The notes below the pieces were generated by a model that was given only the letters and a program-made list of their open reading frames with translations, ran no database searches and was not told the DNA's origin. A stretch of 64,000 nt of DNA, taken from assembly GCF_000335475.2 (NCBI RefSeq), contig NZ_ANAH02000004.1, positions 186,001 to 250,000 of the forward strand. Direction: 5' to 3'. Source of the DNA: Cystobacter fuscus DSM 2262 (GTDB taxonomy: Bacteria > Myxococcota > Myxococcia > Myxococcales > Myxococcaceae). The translations under genes were made by a program, and so were the position numbers. Each line of letters begins with the position of its first letter. The first letter of the stretch is position 1. This document shows positions 63,255 through 64,000 of this stretch, piece after piece.

Positions 63255-63346
63255 GTCCACCCCGCGCCTCCCTTCTCGGTGTCAGGATTCGAGGGAAACA
63301 GAAAGGGCTGACATGCCGAGGACGATGACGCCGGGCGCGGCGGCGC

Positions 63347-64000
63347 TCAGTGCCGCCTCAGCGCCCGGTCCCACGCGAACAGCTGTCCATTCACCGAGTA
63401 GCGGTAGGCACTGGAGATGTCCTCGAAGTCCTCTGGGCGGAGCGCGTCGAGGCGCTCGCGCAGGAAGTCCGGGTCGTTGAACTCCTCGCGGTGCTGGAGG
63501 TCGATGTCCATCCGCACCACGCTGGGAATCACCCGGAGCACAGCCTCCGTGCACTCCTCCCGGGTGGCGCGCGCCATGCGCTCCACCGTCAGCGTCAGGT
63601 GCTCGCGCACCGAGGCAGCGCCTCCGGGGCACCACGCCTCCAGCGTCTCGCGGTAGATGTACGCGATGAGCTCATCGAGCGTGTGGTGGGTGTCGAGCGC
63701 CCTAGACGCGTAGCGTGGGCCCTGGAGCACGTCCCAGAAGCGCAGCAGCGCCGCGAACCGCTCGGCCATGCGCTGCGCGCTGCGCAACGGGGGAGGAGAC
63801 ACGGCATGGTAGAGCGCGCCCCACGGGGTGCTCAGGCAGAAGGACTCGAAGGCCTCCCGCGCGCGCGGGTACTCCGCTTCTGGCACGCCATCGTTCAGGT
63901 GCATGAAGACATCGACGAACATGCGAATCCGCCAGCGCGGGCGGGAGGTGACGTCGAACACGGCTCCCGAGTGCACCTCCAGAAGCTCGCCGGGCGGAAC
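63347..64000 (-). CDS. Unrecognised cytosolic partner, copy 3, partial (5' end beyond window)
   Basis: The open frame continues to the right edge, so the N-terminus is cut off; the first visible codons read VPPGELLEVHSGAVFDV, aligning with VPPGEVVIVHSGGDFDI of copy 2. The core and C-terminus are those of copies 1 and 2. Close to copy 1 in the second half. Its own secreted partner should lie just beyond the window. Confidence 0.65.
   Translation of the reverse strand, partial: VPPGELLEVHSGAVFDVTSRPRWRIRMFVDVFMHLNDGVPEAEYPRAREAFESFCLSTPWGALYHAVSPPPLRSAQRMAERFAALLRFWDVLQGPRYASRALDTHHTLDELIAYIYRETLEAWCPGGAASVREHLTLTVERMARATREECTEAVLRVIPSVVRMDIDLQHREEFNDPDFLRERLDALRPEDFEDISSAYRYSVNGQLFAWDRALRRH

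Larger units (their letters stand above)
59895..64000. repeat. Tandem array with a period of about 1726 bp
   Basis: The two-gene unit (secreted protein + partner) repeats: partner starts of homology at 59895, 61621 and 63347 (1726 bp apart each), secreted genes at 60784 and 62511 (1727 bp apart). Similarity continues across the intergenic parts, for example GTCCCGGCCCTACCATGGAG in both spacers near 60705 and 62428. It indicates recent duplication. Confidence 0.85.

Noticed and set aside
1-64000. CRISPR array, tRNA, rRNA, insertion sequence or prophage
   Set aside because: No regularly spaced short repeats, clover-leaf sequences, transposase or phage structural genes were found on reading through.

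Overview
The window is high-GC, densely coded DNA from a myxobacterium (Myxococcota, probably a Cystobacterineae relative such as Archangium, Cystobacter or Melittangium). This rests on gene content: a TIGR02265/DUF2378 protein (9186-9812), a DUF2381/TIGR02268 protein (51470-52240), a SitA-type polymorphic lipoprotein toxin (11245-12693), an HRDVSP-type Ser/Thr kinase with a PEGA-like tail (39211-40917), and many lipoproteins unique to this lineage. No rRNA, tRNA, IS element or CRISPR array was seen.

Layout. 0-10 kb: MFS transporter, Bor-like lipoprotein, an XRE regulator-mrpA-mrpB cluster with a recognisable promoter, a membrane-anchored chemoreceptor, a spore-photoproduct-lyase-like radical SAM protein and a DUF2378 protein. 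10-14.6 kb: aldo/keto reductase, then a SitA-like toxin and HEAT-repeat immunity cassette, followed by a broken second sitA leader and about 0.8 kb of lower-GC, almost gene-free DNA holding one candidate 35-aa ORF. 14.6-26.1 kb: a ten-gene respiratory operon read leftward (actA-B-C-D-E-F, a small membrane protein, coxB-A-C-D). It encodes alternative complex III (quinol to cytochrome c) and a type A2 heme-copper oxidase with a cytochrome c domain fused to subunit II, so quinol-to-O2 electron transfer is made from one transcript. 26.2-37 kb: an antagonism island with two divergent immunity-like genes (DUF3396, Imm52), two very large overlapping genes carrying papain/C39-like, M23-like and lysozyme-like domains, and a secreted SH3 protein.

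37-46.9 kb: two LysR regulators, each divergent from an enzyme or secreted-protein gene, with visible operator-like repeats; a PEGA Ser/Thr kinase; surface proteins; and a carotenoid-type FAD oxidoreductase. 47-55.2 kb: a 1392-residue ankyrin-repeat lipoprotein and several envelope proteins. 55.3-59.9 kb: an operon of a 140-aa protein, a triple-domain KaiC-like ATPase and a GAF-GAF histidine kinase.

59.9-64 kb: a tandem array with a period of about 1726 bp. It alternates a secreted protein bearing a PD-(D/E)XK nuclease-like signature with an unrecognised cytosolic partner; two full units and part of a third are visible. This is the best candidate here for an undescribed system, most simply a toxin-immunity family under diversification. 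All function calls come from reading the translations by eye; no database search was run.
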